The notes: generated from the sequence alone by a model not told the origin. A DNA stretch of 5,187 bases from an uncultured Olegusella sp. (GCF_947253395.1 NZ_CAMXYY010000096.1:1-5187); one strand, 5' to 3'; counted from the first letter of the stretch, positions 1 through 5,187 are shown. Translations and numbers: made by a program.

Positions 1-674
1 GGCTCCCAGGTATTGCCGTCTCCGCTGTTAAAGAGTGTGCTCATGTAGCTGTGCGAGAGGTAGTAACGGGTGTAGTTGCCTTCTTCGTCTTGGGCGAGAA
101 AGTCGTGTATCGTCTGGAACTCCTTGTACGAGAGCGTGTTTTGCGCCCGGTTCGGCTCCGTCGAAAAGAAGGGGCCGTCTTCAAGCAAAAGACCGCCCAC
201 CTGGCCTGGGGTGGCGGCCGCGATGGCGGCGGCAATGAGGGCGCCGGAGGAGTGGCCCGCGACAAGCGTCCGTGCTTGGATGACATCACCCATGAAGCCA
301 ATGAGGTCGTCGCGGATGGTGGTGATGTTGTAGGCACTGGGGTCCTTGGACGATCCGCCGTGGCCGTAGCAGTCCACGGCAAAGACGTGGTAGTGGCGCG
401 ACAGTTCGGGCAGGACCTTGGCATAGTCCTCCTTGGAGACCATCTGCCCGTGGATCAGAAGCAGCGGCTCACCGGCGTCCGGACCTTCCAGATAGGCGAT
501 TGTACGTCCGTCGAGGGTCTGGTAGGTCTTCTCGACAAAGCCAAGCTGAGCGCCGCATGACGCCATAAATCGGTCGTTGCCGTAGTCATAGCTGAGCGTG
601 TGCCAGGCTAGGGCAGCTGCCGCGAGGCAGAGTACGGTGCCAACTATCAGGATGGCCCTGATGAAGGCCCTCAT
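1..674 (-). CDS. Membrane-anchored alpha/beta hydrolase, C-terminus cut by window edge
   Basis: This is the N-terminal 224 residues of an alpha/beta-fold serine hydrolase; the gene continues past the left edge. Residues 4-24 are a hydrophobic stretch after two arginines, which looks like a signal anchor or uncleaved signal peptide and would put the enzyme outside the membrane. The fold follows: strand and oxyanion motif LLLIHG (71-76), VDCYGHGGSS (100-109), and the nucleophile elbow GHSSG (140-144) with Ser142 as the expected nucleophile. Strand LLLED (162-166) follows. The catalytic His, and probably the acid, lie outside the window. The start is the ATG whose first bases overlap the TGA of the upstream regulator gene (ATGA), implying translational coupling; no strong separate ribosome site is visible. 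The substrate cannot be told: lipase, esterase, epoxide hydrolase and C-C hydrolase all share these motifs. Third codon positions are G/C-rich (about 75% in 40 codons counted by hand). Confidence 0.9.
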   Translation of the reverse strand, partial: MRAFIRAILIVGTVLCLAAAALAWHTLSYDYGNDRFMASCGAQLGFVEKTYQTLDGRTIAYLEGPDAGEPLLLIHGQMVSKEDYAKVLPELSRHYHVFAVDCYGHGGSSKDPSAYNITTIRDDLIGFMGDVIQARTLVAGHSSGALIAAAIAAATPGQVGGLLLEDGPFFSTEPNRAQNTLSYKEFQTIHDFLAQDEEGNYTRYYLSHSYMSTLFNSGDGNTWE

Positions 675-946
675 GGGCGCCTGGCTCTCTCATCCATGGC
701 GCCGTAAACCCGCAGGAGCGCCTCTTCCATCTGCGCACCGCTCAAGAGCGCGATACCTCGTTTGACATCACCTAGCAAAAGTACCGTGTCTCCGCTGGCG
801 ATGTTGAACACATTGCGGGACTCCTTGGGAAGGACAATCTGTCCCTTGGTGCCCACCTTTGCTGTCCAGACGTACAGCCCTTGGTGCCCGCTATCCTCAT
901 CAGGGGAGAGCTGGTCATGCGTTGGAGTTGCGGCTAGTCCTGTCAT
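671..946 (-). CDS. AbrB/MazE/SpoVT-family DNA-binding regulator
   Basis: A 91-residue protein with one SpoVT-AbrB swapped-hairpin domain at about residues 25-70. The diagnostic core is AKVGTKGQIVLPKESR (29-44), followed by FNIASGDTVLLLGD (47-60) and the strand GIALL (64-68). Members bind DNA as dimers through the beta-barrel face; the basic and polar residues around TKGQ and KESR are the expected contacts. The first 24 residues are polar and acidic and look disordered. The C-terminal helix is short and basic (ERARRP). The ATG has a strong Shine-Dalgarno site 7 bases upstream. The stop overlaps the hydrolase start by 4 bases, so the two are one operon, with the hydrolase as a likely target or partner. 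A perfect inverted repeat 31 bases upstream of the ATG suggests autoregulation, by inference. The family also includes MazE-type antitoxins, but the next gene is a hydrolase and not a MazF/PIN toxin, so a transcription regulator is the better reading. Confidence 0.88.
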   Translation of the reverse strand: MTGLAATPTHDQLSPDEDSGHQGLYVWTAKVGTKGQIVLPKESRNVFNIASGDTVLLLGDVKRGIALLSGAQMEEALLRVYGAMDERARRP

Positions 947-953
947 GGATGTT

Positions 954-960
954 CCTCCCT
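954..960 (-). promoter_or_regulatory. Ribosome binding site of the AbrB-like gene
   Basis: On the minus strand AGGGAGG lies 7 bases before the ATG at 944-946. It is a near-perfect match to the anti-Shine-Dalgarno sequence and supports that start codon. Confidence 0.8.
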
Positions 961-976
961 CATGCAGTAGGGTAAG

Positions 977-1007
977 TTTGTATGAAAAAACCTACTTTTC
1001 ATACAAA
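977..1007. promoter_or_regulatory. Perfect 12-base inverted repeat, candidate operator
   Basis: TTTGTATGAAAA (977-988) and TTTTCATACAAA (996-1007) are exact reverse complements separated by the 7-base spacer AACCTAC. The site starts 31 bases upstream of the AbrB-like start codon, where that gene's promoter should be. On the minus strand TTGTAT in one arm and TACAAA in the other sit 18 bases apart and could be weak -35/-10 elements, so a bound protein would block the promoter. It is 50 bases from the rightward -10 box, too far for simple occlusion there. The A/T-rich arms and the neighbouring AbrB-fold gene make autoregulation the natural hypothesis. The stem could also fold in RNA, but no T-run follows on either strand as a terminator would need. 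Confidence 0.65.
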
Positions 1008-1056
1008 GTATACGCAAATTGCCGCAGGACTGCAGCCTCGCACCCAGTGCATGCCG

Positions 1057-1062
1057 TATAAT
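1057..1062 (+). promoter_or_regulatory. Consensus -10 box (TATAAT) for the FAD oxidoreductase gene
   Basis: An exact TATAAT lies 29 bases before the ATG at 1092. The region 16-18 bases upstream (about 1033-1040) has no recognisable TTGACA-like element, so the promoter may be weak or need an activator. Transcription would start near 1069. This rules out the alternative in-frame TTG start at 1062, which lies in the box itself. Confidence 0.5.
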
Positions 1063-1091
1063 TGACGCAACGCGCAGAGAGGTGCGGAAAT

Positions 1092-2609
1092 ATGACTGAT
1101 CTTGTGATCATAGGCGGAGGAATCTCTGGCCTCAGCGCTGGCATCCTCGCTCAAAAACAAGGCTATAAGACCCTCATCCTTGAAAAAAACCAGATGCTTG
1201 GCGGTGAGTGCACGGGTTGGAACCGCCAAGGTTATCATATCGATAACTGCATACATTGGCTTGTTGGGTGCAAGCAAGAAAACCCCCTGCACCAGCTTTG
1301 GAGCGAGCTGGGTGTGCTGACTGCTGATGTTGACCTTTACTACGAACCTGCCTTCTATACCTTGCAAACCGAAGGTAGAACCCTGACGTTTGGCAGGGAC
1401 CTTGAAAGGAGTAGAGCCGAGCTTCTTTCCATCGCACCAGAAGACACACAGGAAATCAATGCCTTTTTTGATTCGGTGCGACAGCTTGAGTGCGTACAGC
1501 CACCCTGCGAAACATCTCCTGCCCATATGAATGTGTTCCAGTTTCTAAAAATGGCCATGGGCATGAGAGGGGCCTCAAGGGCTTACCAGACCTATGACGG
1601 CATGACGATTGCCGAGTTGGCAAATAGATTCAAAAATCCTTTGATCAAGTGTATGATGAGCGCTTTTTTCCCCACGGACTTCCTTGCGATTACTCTGCTT
1701 ACTTCCTATGCCTTTTATACAAGCGATAGCGCCGGCATACCGCAGGGTGGTTCTGTTGGAATGGTCAGACGAATGTTGGAACGCTACCAAAGCCTGGGCG
1801 GTTTAGTTGAGTACGGCGTTGACGTAAGCGCTGCCAAAGTTGACGCGCAGCACCTATGCAGCGTGCAGCTGAAAGATGGTCGGGTGGTCACTGGCGAGGC
1901 TTTTATATGGGCAGCCGATCCGCATCAGCTGTTTTATGAGATTCTGTCCGAAAAATATCTGGATAAGAATTTAAAAACCATGTATGAACACCCCGAGGGG
2001 TATGTGGCAAACACGGGCTATCAGGCAGCCTTTGGCATCCTAGGAGAAGATGACCTGCACCTTCCCCAGGGATCGGTGATGTTTTCCTGCGAGCCCTACA
2101 TGGTGGCTGGAGAGAGCAAAGACTTGTGTGGTATACGCCTGTACGATTACGACAAAACGCTGTTTCCTGCCAACAAGCGGGTCATTCAGTGTAACGTGCT
2201 CTTGAATAACGGTACGTTTGCCTACTGGAACTCCCTGTCGAAGGGAGCCTATGAGGAAGAAAAACGTGCTTTGGCTGAAAGCCTCAGACAGCGCATCGAA
2301 AGCTGCTTTCCTGTGCTAAAAGAAAGGCTTGTCTTACTGAACACTTATAGCCCGCTGACCTTTGCCCGCTGGTGTCATGCGTATCAGGGCGCCTATATGA
2401 GCTTCAATGCGCGCAAGGGATACAAGTCGCTGTATGTCAAGAGCACCGTATCAGGTCTAAGGAACCTGTTTCTTGCCAGTCAATGGATTCAGACTGGCGG
2501 CGGACTGCCCATTGCTGCCGCAAGCGGGAAATTTGCGGTACAGGAACTGATGAAGTGCTGCCCACCACCAAAGGCCTCAAAACGTGATCTATTACGAGCC
2601 TTTCTCTAA
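1092..2609 (+). CDS. FAD-dependent oxidoreductase, phytoene desaturase/COG1233-like
   Basis: A 505-residue flavoprotein of the phytoene-desaturase/carotenoid-isomerase/retinol-saturase superfamily. The N-terminal Rossmann motif is VIIGGGISGLSAG (5-17), with Glu31 at the end of the second strand to hold the adenosine ribose and the LGGECTGW loop (36-43) next to the flavin. A central GIPQGGSVGMVRRMLE (215-230) matches the family's P-x-GG block before the substrate region. Near the C-terminus FLASQWIQTGGGLPIAAASGK (460-480) is the second conserved FAD-contact block. Length is normal for the family. The start is the ATG preceded by GAGAGG (1078-1083); a TTG at 1062 would add ten residues but overlaps the -10 box. 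No carotenoid-synthesis genes are adjacent, so a carotenoid role cannot be assumed; many gut anaerobes carry such proteins with unknown substrates. The cofactor is well supported, the reaction is not. Codon use is more balanced than in the divergent hydrolase. Confidence 0.9.
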   Translation: MTDLVIIGGGISGLSAGILAQKQGYKTLILEKNQMLGGECTGWNRQGYHIDNCIHWLVGCKQENPLHQLWSELGVLTADVDLYYEPAFYTLQTEGRTLTFGRDLERSRAELLSIAPEDTQEINAFFDSVRQLECVQPPCETSPAHMNVFQFLKMAMGMRGASRAYQTYDGMTIAELANRFKNPLIKCMMSAFFPTDFLAITLLTSYAFYTSDSAGIPQGGSVGMVRRMLERYQSLGGLVEYGVDVSAAKVDAQHLCSVQLKDGRVVTGEAFIWAADPHQLFYEILSEKYLDKNLKTMYEHPEGYVANTGYQAAFGILGEDDLHLPQGSVMFSCEPYMVAGESKDLCGIRLYDYDKTLFPANKRVIQCNVLLNNGTFAYWNSLSKGAYEEEKRALAESLRQRIESCFPVLKERLVLLNTYSPLTFARWCHAYQGAYMSFNARKGYKSLYVKSTVSGLRNLFLASQWIQTGGGLPIAAASGKFAVQELMKCCPPPKASKRDLLRAFL

Positions 2610-2786
2610 GGTGGCATCTGTTTTGGCGATGCAATGACGCAATAAAACCCGATATAGTCAATCTGTGTGCCGTTTGAGCAGGTCTTGTCAAATCGTACAC
2701 GCCTGTCTTCGCATGACGGCAGACGACTAGACTGGGTATATCCAAGCACTTTGGAGGCCTCTTTGTATAAAAGTGAGGGAGCACCT
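2610..2786. other. Intergenic region between oxidoreductase and DUF4298 genes
   Basis: 177 bases without a supportable gene. No intrinsic terminator follows the oxidoreductase: the only stem, GCATC (2614-2618) with GATGC (2628-2632), is short and lacks a T-run. Possible promoter pieces are ATGACG (2713-2718) and TATATC (2737-2742), 18 bases apart, each 4/6 to consensus, and an isolated TATAGT at 2653-2658. GAGGCCTC (2754-2761) is an 8-base palindrome. TTTGTATAAAAG (2762-2773) matches one arm of the 977-1007 operator at 10 of 12 positions. Confidence 0.4.
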
Positions 2787-3119
2787 ATGGACGTCAACAC
2801 GACACAGATAGCGCGTATTCAAGCTATGGAAGCTGCGCTCAATAGACTGATTGATAGCATTGATCAGATTGAACGCGCGCTTGACACCTATGAAATGATG
2901 TGGGCCGACTACTCTGCCCTTGATAGCTACTACTCTGGCAAGCTTTGGTGGGATGACCTTGCTGCTGATGAAGCAGGTGTGCTTCCTGTTGATCTTCCTC
3001 GCGGTGTCCTATCAGAAGATGGGGTATACGATGCCCTCGGATCAGCTGAAGCACTACGCGAGCGTATTCGCGAATTAGCTGAGCTAAGCGGTACAGCATC
3101 GCTCGACGAAAAACGCTAG
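2787..3119 (+). CDS. DUF4298 domain protein
   Basis: A 110-residue soluble acidic protein matching my recollection of the DUF4298 family, which has no established function. Residues 7-45 form an amphipathic helix, probably coiled coil, with regularly spaced I/L/M (IARIQAMEAALNRLIDSI). The family-defining block follows: YYSGKLWWDD (48-57), DEAGVLP (61-67), and DLPRGVLSEDGVYDAL (69-84). A second charged helix (88-100) ends the fold. There is no signal peptide or membrane segment. The start chosen is the ATG with GAGGGAG (2775-2781) 5 bases upstream. A GTG at 2667 would add 40 residues but has no ribosome site, and its extra sequence does not look like this family. The gene is 81 bases ahead of the dehydrogenase on the same strand; the two may be cotranscribed, although the second has its own promoter candidate. 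Confidence 0.85.
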   Translation: MDVNTTQIARIQAMEAALNRLIDSIDQIERALDTYEMMWADYSALDSYYSGKLWWDDLAADEAGVLPVDLPRGVLSEDGVYDALGSAEALRERIRELAELSGTASLDEKR

Positions 3120-3137
3120 GCAGCAATGCTTACTAGG

Positions 3138-3165
3138 TTGGAAACTGCATACAAATAGGTACGAT
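3138..3165 (+). promoter_or_regulatory. Candidate promoter for the D-2-hydroxyacid dehydrogenase gene
   Basis: TTGGAA (3138-3143) and TACGAT (3160-3165) are separated by 16 bases, each 4/6 to the sigma-70-type consensus, with the expected transcript start about 29 bases before the ATG. CATACAAA (3148-3155), identical to 8 bases of the operator arm at 996-1007, falls in the spacer. No Rex-type TTGTGA-N6-TCACAA site is visible. Confidence 0.4.
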
Positions 3166-3200
3166 AGTGGAGACATACAGGTTCCACAAAAGGACAGCTT

Positions 3201-4160
3201 ATGAAAATCGTCGCTTTTGAAGTTCGAGCTGATGAGCAAGCTGAGTTTGCTCGGCAGGCACAGCTGCCTGATATTGAGCTTGAGTTGAGATCAGACGCTC
3301 TGACTGCAGATACGCTTGATGCTTGCAATGGCGCAGATGCCGTGCTCATTCTTGGACGCGTTCACTACGATGAACAGCTCTTAGCGGCTATAAAAGCACG
3401 TGGCGTAAACTGCTTGGTTACTCGTTCTATTGGTATGGATCATATCGACCTTGATGCTGCTCAACGTCTGGGAATTGCGGTGTCAAATATCAGCTATGCG
3501 CCTGATAGCGTGGCGGATTTCACCATCATGCTACTCCTCATCGCGCTGCGCAAATATAAGCCAGCGCTGTATCGCCAAAACGTCAATGACTATTCATTGG
3601 CAGGTCTCCAGGGACGTACCTTATCCTCGCTTACTGTGGGCATTATTGGCGCGGGACGTATTGGTCGTGCGGTGCTGCAGCGTCTTTCGGGATTTGGCTG
3701 CAAGCTCCTCGCATATGGTCCAGCAGGTGTTCGTGATGTTCCTGCTGGTGTGCAAGCAGTCAGCCTCGAAGATTTGCTTGCTCAAAGCGATGTCGTAAGT
3801 TTTCATGTGCCTTTGACGAGCGATACACAGGGCATGGTAGATGCAGACCTTATTGCTCGCATGCGCGATGGTGTCGTGCTGGTCAATACTGCCCGTGGCG
3901 AGCTCATGGATGTCCCCAGCTTGATTGAAGGCATTGAGACAGGCAAAATCGGCGCGTTGGCAATGGACGTCTTTACCAACGAAGGGTCAATTTATCATCA
4001 TAGCCTGGTCAACGATATTGTTTCTAATAGGGATATGGCGTATCTGCGCCAATTTCCCAATACGGTACTTACGCAGCATATGGCGTTTTATACCGAACAA
4101 GCGGTGGGGGAGATGGTATCGCACGCAGTTGAGGCGGCACGTCGCCTGTGTGCTGAGTAG
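3201..4160 (+). CDS. D-2-hydroxyacid dehydrogenase, D-lactate dehydrogenase/VanH-like
   Basis: A 319-residue cytosolic enzyme of the D-isomer-specific 2-hydroxyacid dehydrogenase family, expected to reduce pyruvate or another 2-keto acid to the D-hydroxy acid. The substrate domain carries TRSIGMDHIDLDAA (74-87) and YAPDSVADFTIMLLL (99-113), blocks that by memory read much like VanH and lactobacillar D-LDH. The nucleotide fold has GAGRIG (150-155). The catalytic set is complete: Arg232 in NTARGE, Glu261 (five residues after Asp256, as in D-LDH), and His293 in TQHMAFYTEQ. At the end of the second Rossmann strand AYGPAG (171-176) has Gly173 where NADH-dependent D-LDHs have Asp, so NADPH use is possible. 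AGGA (3191-3194) lies 6 bases before the ATG. No vanA or vanX homologue is nearby, so a fermentative or redox-balancing role is likelier than glycopeptide resistance. The true substrate remains open (pyruvate, phenylpyruvate, 2-ketoisocaproate). Confidence 0.9.
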   Translation: MKIVAFEVRADEQAEFARQAQLPDIELELRSDALTADTLDACNGADAVLILGRVHYDEQLLAAIKARGVNCLVTRSIGMDHIDLDAAQRLGIAVSNISYAPDSVADFTIMLLLIALRKYKPALYRQNVNDYSLAGLQGRTLSSLTVGIIGAGRIGRAVLQRLSGFGCKLLAYGPAGVRDVPAGVQAVSLEDLLAQSDVVSFHVPLTSDTQGMVDADLIARMRDGVVLVNTARGELMDVPSLIEGIETGKIGALAMDVFTNEGSIYHHSLVNDIVSNRDMAYLRQFPNTVLTQHMAFYTEQAVGEMVSHAVEAARRLCAE

Positions 4161-4319
4161 CAAAGGCGGTGGCGGGTTTAGTCGCTAGCTTCTGCTTGAA
4201 CACAAGAGCTGCAAGCACGAGCGGAGGCTTTAGGATTCTGCTTGTGTTGTATTGCGTCGCATATTTATGCGAAAATATGCCCTCGTGTGGCACGAAGGAA
4301 TACTAGTGAGGGGAACTAG
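4161..4319 (+). promoter_or_regulatory. Structured leader upstream of the queuosine-precursor transporter
   Basis: 159 bases with unusually dense pairing potential and no gene. AACACAAG (4199-4206) pairs with CTTGTGTT (4241-4248). CAAGCA (4212-4217) can pair with either TGCTTG at 4193-4198 or TGCTTG at 4239-4244, because TTCTGCTTG is repeated directly at 4190-4198 and 4236-4244; this offers two exclusive folds. GCATATTT (4259-4266) and AAATATGC (4273-4280) form an 8-base stem with a 6-base loop, followed at once by TCGTG-TGG-CACGA (4283-4295). I do not recognise a preQ1-I or preQ1-II consensus. No convincing promoter or terminator for the preceding gene is seen. A cis-regulatory RNA is inference from the repeats and the downstream gene's role. 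Confidence 0.4.
4303..4319 (+). promoter_or_regulatory. Ribosome binding site inside a small hairpin loop
   Basis: GAGGGG (4308-4313) lies 6 bases before the ATG at 4320 and sits in the loop of the stem CTAGT (4303-4307) / ACTAG (4315-4319). The stem ends exactly at the start codon. The strong ribosome site decides the start. The hairpin could tune initiation, though five base pairs are a weak barrier. Confidence 0.6.
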
Positions 4320-5009
4320 ATGTACAACGTATTCATGCTTGCTGCTGAGTCGGTGGTCTGTTTTTCACTTTTGGTAATAGTTGCAAAGTTTTTTGGCAAG
4401 CCTGGCCTTTATGTATGGATGGCAGTTGCGTCGATTTTGGCGGAGATCCAGGCCTGCGTTATGTGTGACTTTGTCGGAGTCGTCTCGACTCTAGGTAATG
4501 TTTGGTTTGCTTCAAATTTCTTGGCAACTGATATTTTGAATGAGGTATATGGACATGAGGCTGCCATAAAAGCAGTTAAACTGCAGGTGGCGGCTTTGCT
4601 TACCTATATTATTGGTGCGCAGATTACCCTGCTATATCTTCCCTCTTCTTTTGATATGGCAATGCCTGCACTGATGACAACTTTCTCGATGTCAATTCGT
4701 ACAACGGGTGCAAGTGTTATTTGCTTGGTTGGTGCCAATTGGCTCTCTGTCCAGATTTATAGTTTTCTGCGCGATCGCATCGGACACCGCCTGTTGTGGC
4801 TGCGTGAAAATATTGCTGATACAAGTGCAAACGTAATTGAGAACTTTGCTTTTATGTTCCTTGCCTTTGGTGGCCTGTATAGTATGCCTGACCTGCTTGT
4901 TATGATTATCAGTGTCTCAGTTATTGAGACTATTATTAGCTTTATTGATACGCCCTTTTTGTATTTGGCTCGCCACGTAATGGGCAAAGGTGAGCCAGTT
5001 ATTGCCTAG
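4320..5009 (+). CDS. yhhQ: Queuosine precursor transporter, YhhQ/VUT (DUF165) family
   Basis: A 229-residue integral membrane protein with about six hydrophobic segments (roughly 5-25, 28-49, 52-70, 86-107, 127-149, 174-210). Family members import queuosine precursors (preQ0/preQ1, or queuine in some bacteria) for tRNA anticodon modification. The key signature is LATDILNEVYG (68-78), matching the conserved (A/T)DI-x-(S/N)EVYG block. A second family block, WLRENIADTSANVIENFAFMFLAFGG (160-185), is present, but the usual Ser-Gln...Asp pattern reads Ala-Asn...Glu here. Length is typical (about 210-240). The start is fixed by GAGGGG 6 bases upstream. No queuosine-synthesis or tgt gene is in view, so whether this cell salvages preQ0, preQ1 or queuine is not decidable. 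Codon third positions are A/T-rich (about 47% G/C in the first 40 codons). An intrinsic terminator follows 27 bases after the stop, so the gene ends its transcript. Confidence 0.88.
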   Translation: MYNVFMLAAESVVCFSLLVIVAKFFGKPGLYVWMAVASILAEIQACVMCDFVGVVSTLGNVWFASNFLATDILNEVYGHEAAIKAVKLQVAALLTYIIGAQITLLYLPSSFDMAMPALMTTFSMSIRTTGASVICLVGANWLSVQIYSFLRDRIGHRLLWLRENIADTSANVIENFAFMFLAFGGLYSMPDLLVMIISVSVIETIISFIDTPFLYLARHVMGKGEPVIA

Positions 5010-5036
5010 GACGTAAGTCTGCATAAACTGTATGTT

Positions 5037-5073
5037 TCAGCCGGGAAGCCCTGTGTTTCTCGGCTGATTTTTT
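5037..5073 (+). terminator. Intrinsic terminator after the transporter gene
   Basis: TCAGCCGGGAA (5037-5047) pairs with TTCTCGGCTGA (5057-5067), giving an 11-base stem with one G-T wobble and a 9-base loop, followed immediately by six T (5068-5073). On the opposite strand the flanking T-run is only three, so it works mainly for rightward transcription. Confidence 0.92.
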
Positions 5074-5187
5074 ACGCACGCCGAAAAAGCTGACATGCGC
5101 ATCATTTGCTGTTCTGCTTTTGCTACGCTAGAGCAGAAGCAAAACCTCAACTTTTGATATGAGTTGCTGAAAGCGGAGATTTCCGTT
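5074..5187. other. Right-end non-coding sequence with an inverted repeat
   Basis: No supportable gene in the last 114 bases. TTCTGCT (5112-5118) and AGCAGAA (5132-5138) form a 7-base stem with a 13-base loop. TTTTGC (5118-5123) can alternatively pair with GCAAAA (5139-5144). There is no T-run on either strand to make it a terminator. It may be the upstream region of a gene beyond the window. Confidence 0.35.

Noticed and set aside
51..560. Rightward 169-codon open frame over the hydrolase
   Set aside because: It is antisense to a gene with clear alpha/beta-hydrolase motifs; high G/C third positions keep the opposite strand open. The translation shows no family motif.
977..1007. Inverted repeat as an intrinsic terminator
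   Set aside because: The stem is A/T-rich and no T-run follows it on either strand; its place upstream of a start codon fits an operator better.
1040..1050. GCAC-CCA-GTGC mini-hairpin upstream of the -10 box
   Set aside because: A 4-base stem with a 3-base loop is expected by chance and cannot be given a role.
1062..1091. TTG start adding ten residues to the oxidoreductase
   Set aside because: The codon overlaps the TATAAT box, and the family's Rossmann motif begins immediately after the ATG at 1092.
999..1526. Leftward 175-codon open frame across the intergenic region and oxidoreductase start
   Set aside because: It runs antisense to the Rossmann domain of the oxidoreductase, has no ribosome site or recognisable domain, and its stop falls inside the operator.
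2667..2786. GTG start adding 40 residues to the DUF4298 protein
   Set aside because: No ribosome site precedes it, while a strong one precedes the ATG at 2787, and the extra residues do not look like the family.
3201..4160. Calling the dehydrogenase vanH
   Set aside because: No vanA, vanX, vanR or vanS homologue is in the window; sequence resemblance alone does not separate VanH from D-lactate dehydrogenase.
5112..5138. Second terminator after the transporter gene
   Set aside because: A short stem with a long loop and no T-run; the terminator at 5037-5073 already accounts for transcript ending.

Overview
The window reads as a mid-GC bacterial chromosome segment. It holds five recognisable genes plus clear regulatory DNA. 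The gene mix and the Gram-positive-style Shine-Dalgarno sites would fit an anaerobic actinobacterium of the Coriobacteriia type (Atopobiaceae/Eggerthellaceae-like). The mix comprises a D-lactate-dehydrogenase/VanH-like enzyme, a DUF4298 protein, a COG1233-type FAD oxidoreductase, a queuosine-precursor transporter, and an AbrB-like regulator coupled to a lipase-like hydrolase. That taxonomic guess is inference only; the window has no rRNA or marker gene.

Left end, minus strand (about 1-960): a two-gene operon. A small SpoVT/AbrB-fold regulator (671-946) overlaps by 4 bases (ATGA) with a membrane-anchored alpha/beta hydrolase, whose C-terminus runs off the left edge. This pair is visibly richer in G/C at third codon positions than the genes to its right.

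Divergent intergenic region (947-1091): a perfect 12-base inverted repeat with a 7-base spacer lies just upstream of the regulator gene and is the best operator candidate in the window. On the other strand a consensus TATAAT box serves the rightward oxidoreductase gene and also helps fix that gene's start.

Middle, plus strand (1092-4160): three genes. They are a 505-residue phytoene-desaturase-like FAD oxidoreductase, a 110-residue DUF4298 protein, and a 319-residue D-2-hydroxyacid dehydrogenase that resembles VanH and D-lactate dehydrogenase. Gaps of 177 and 81 bases suggest separate promoters rather than one tight operon. No vanA, vanX or other glycopeptide-resistance gene is near the dehydrogenase, so fermentative D-lactate formation is the simpler reading.

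Right end, plus strand (4161-5187): a 159-base leader rich in inverted repeats precedes a YhhQ/VUT-family queuosine-precursor transporter. A strong intrinsic terminator follows. The last 114 bases hold no gene I can support, only an inverted repeat and possibly the upstream region of the next gene.

I see no CRISPR array, insertion sequence, tRNA, rRNA or phage gene. The genes appear individually ordinary. The most interesting material is regulatory: the palindromic operator with possible half-sites elsewhere, and the structured transporter leader.
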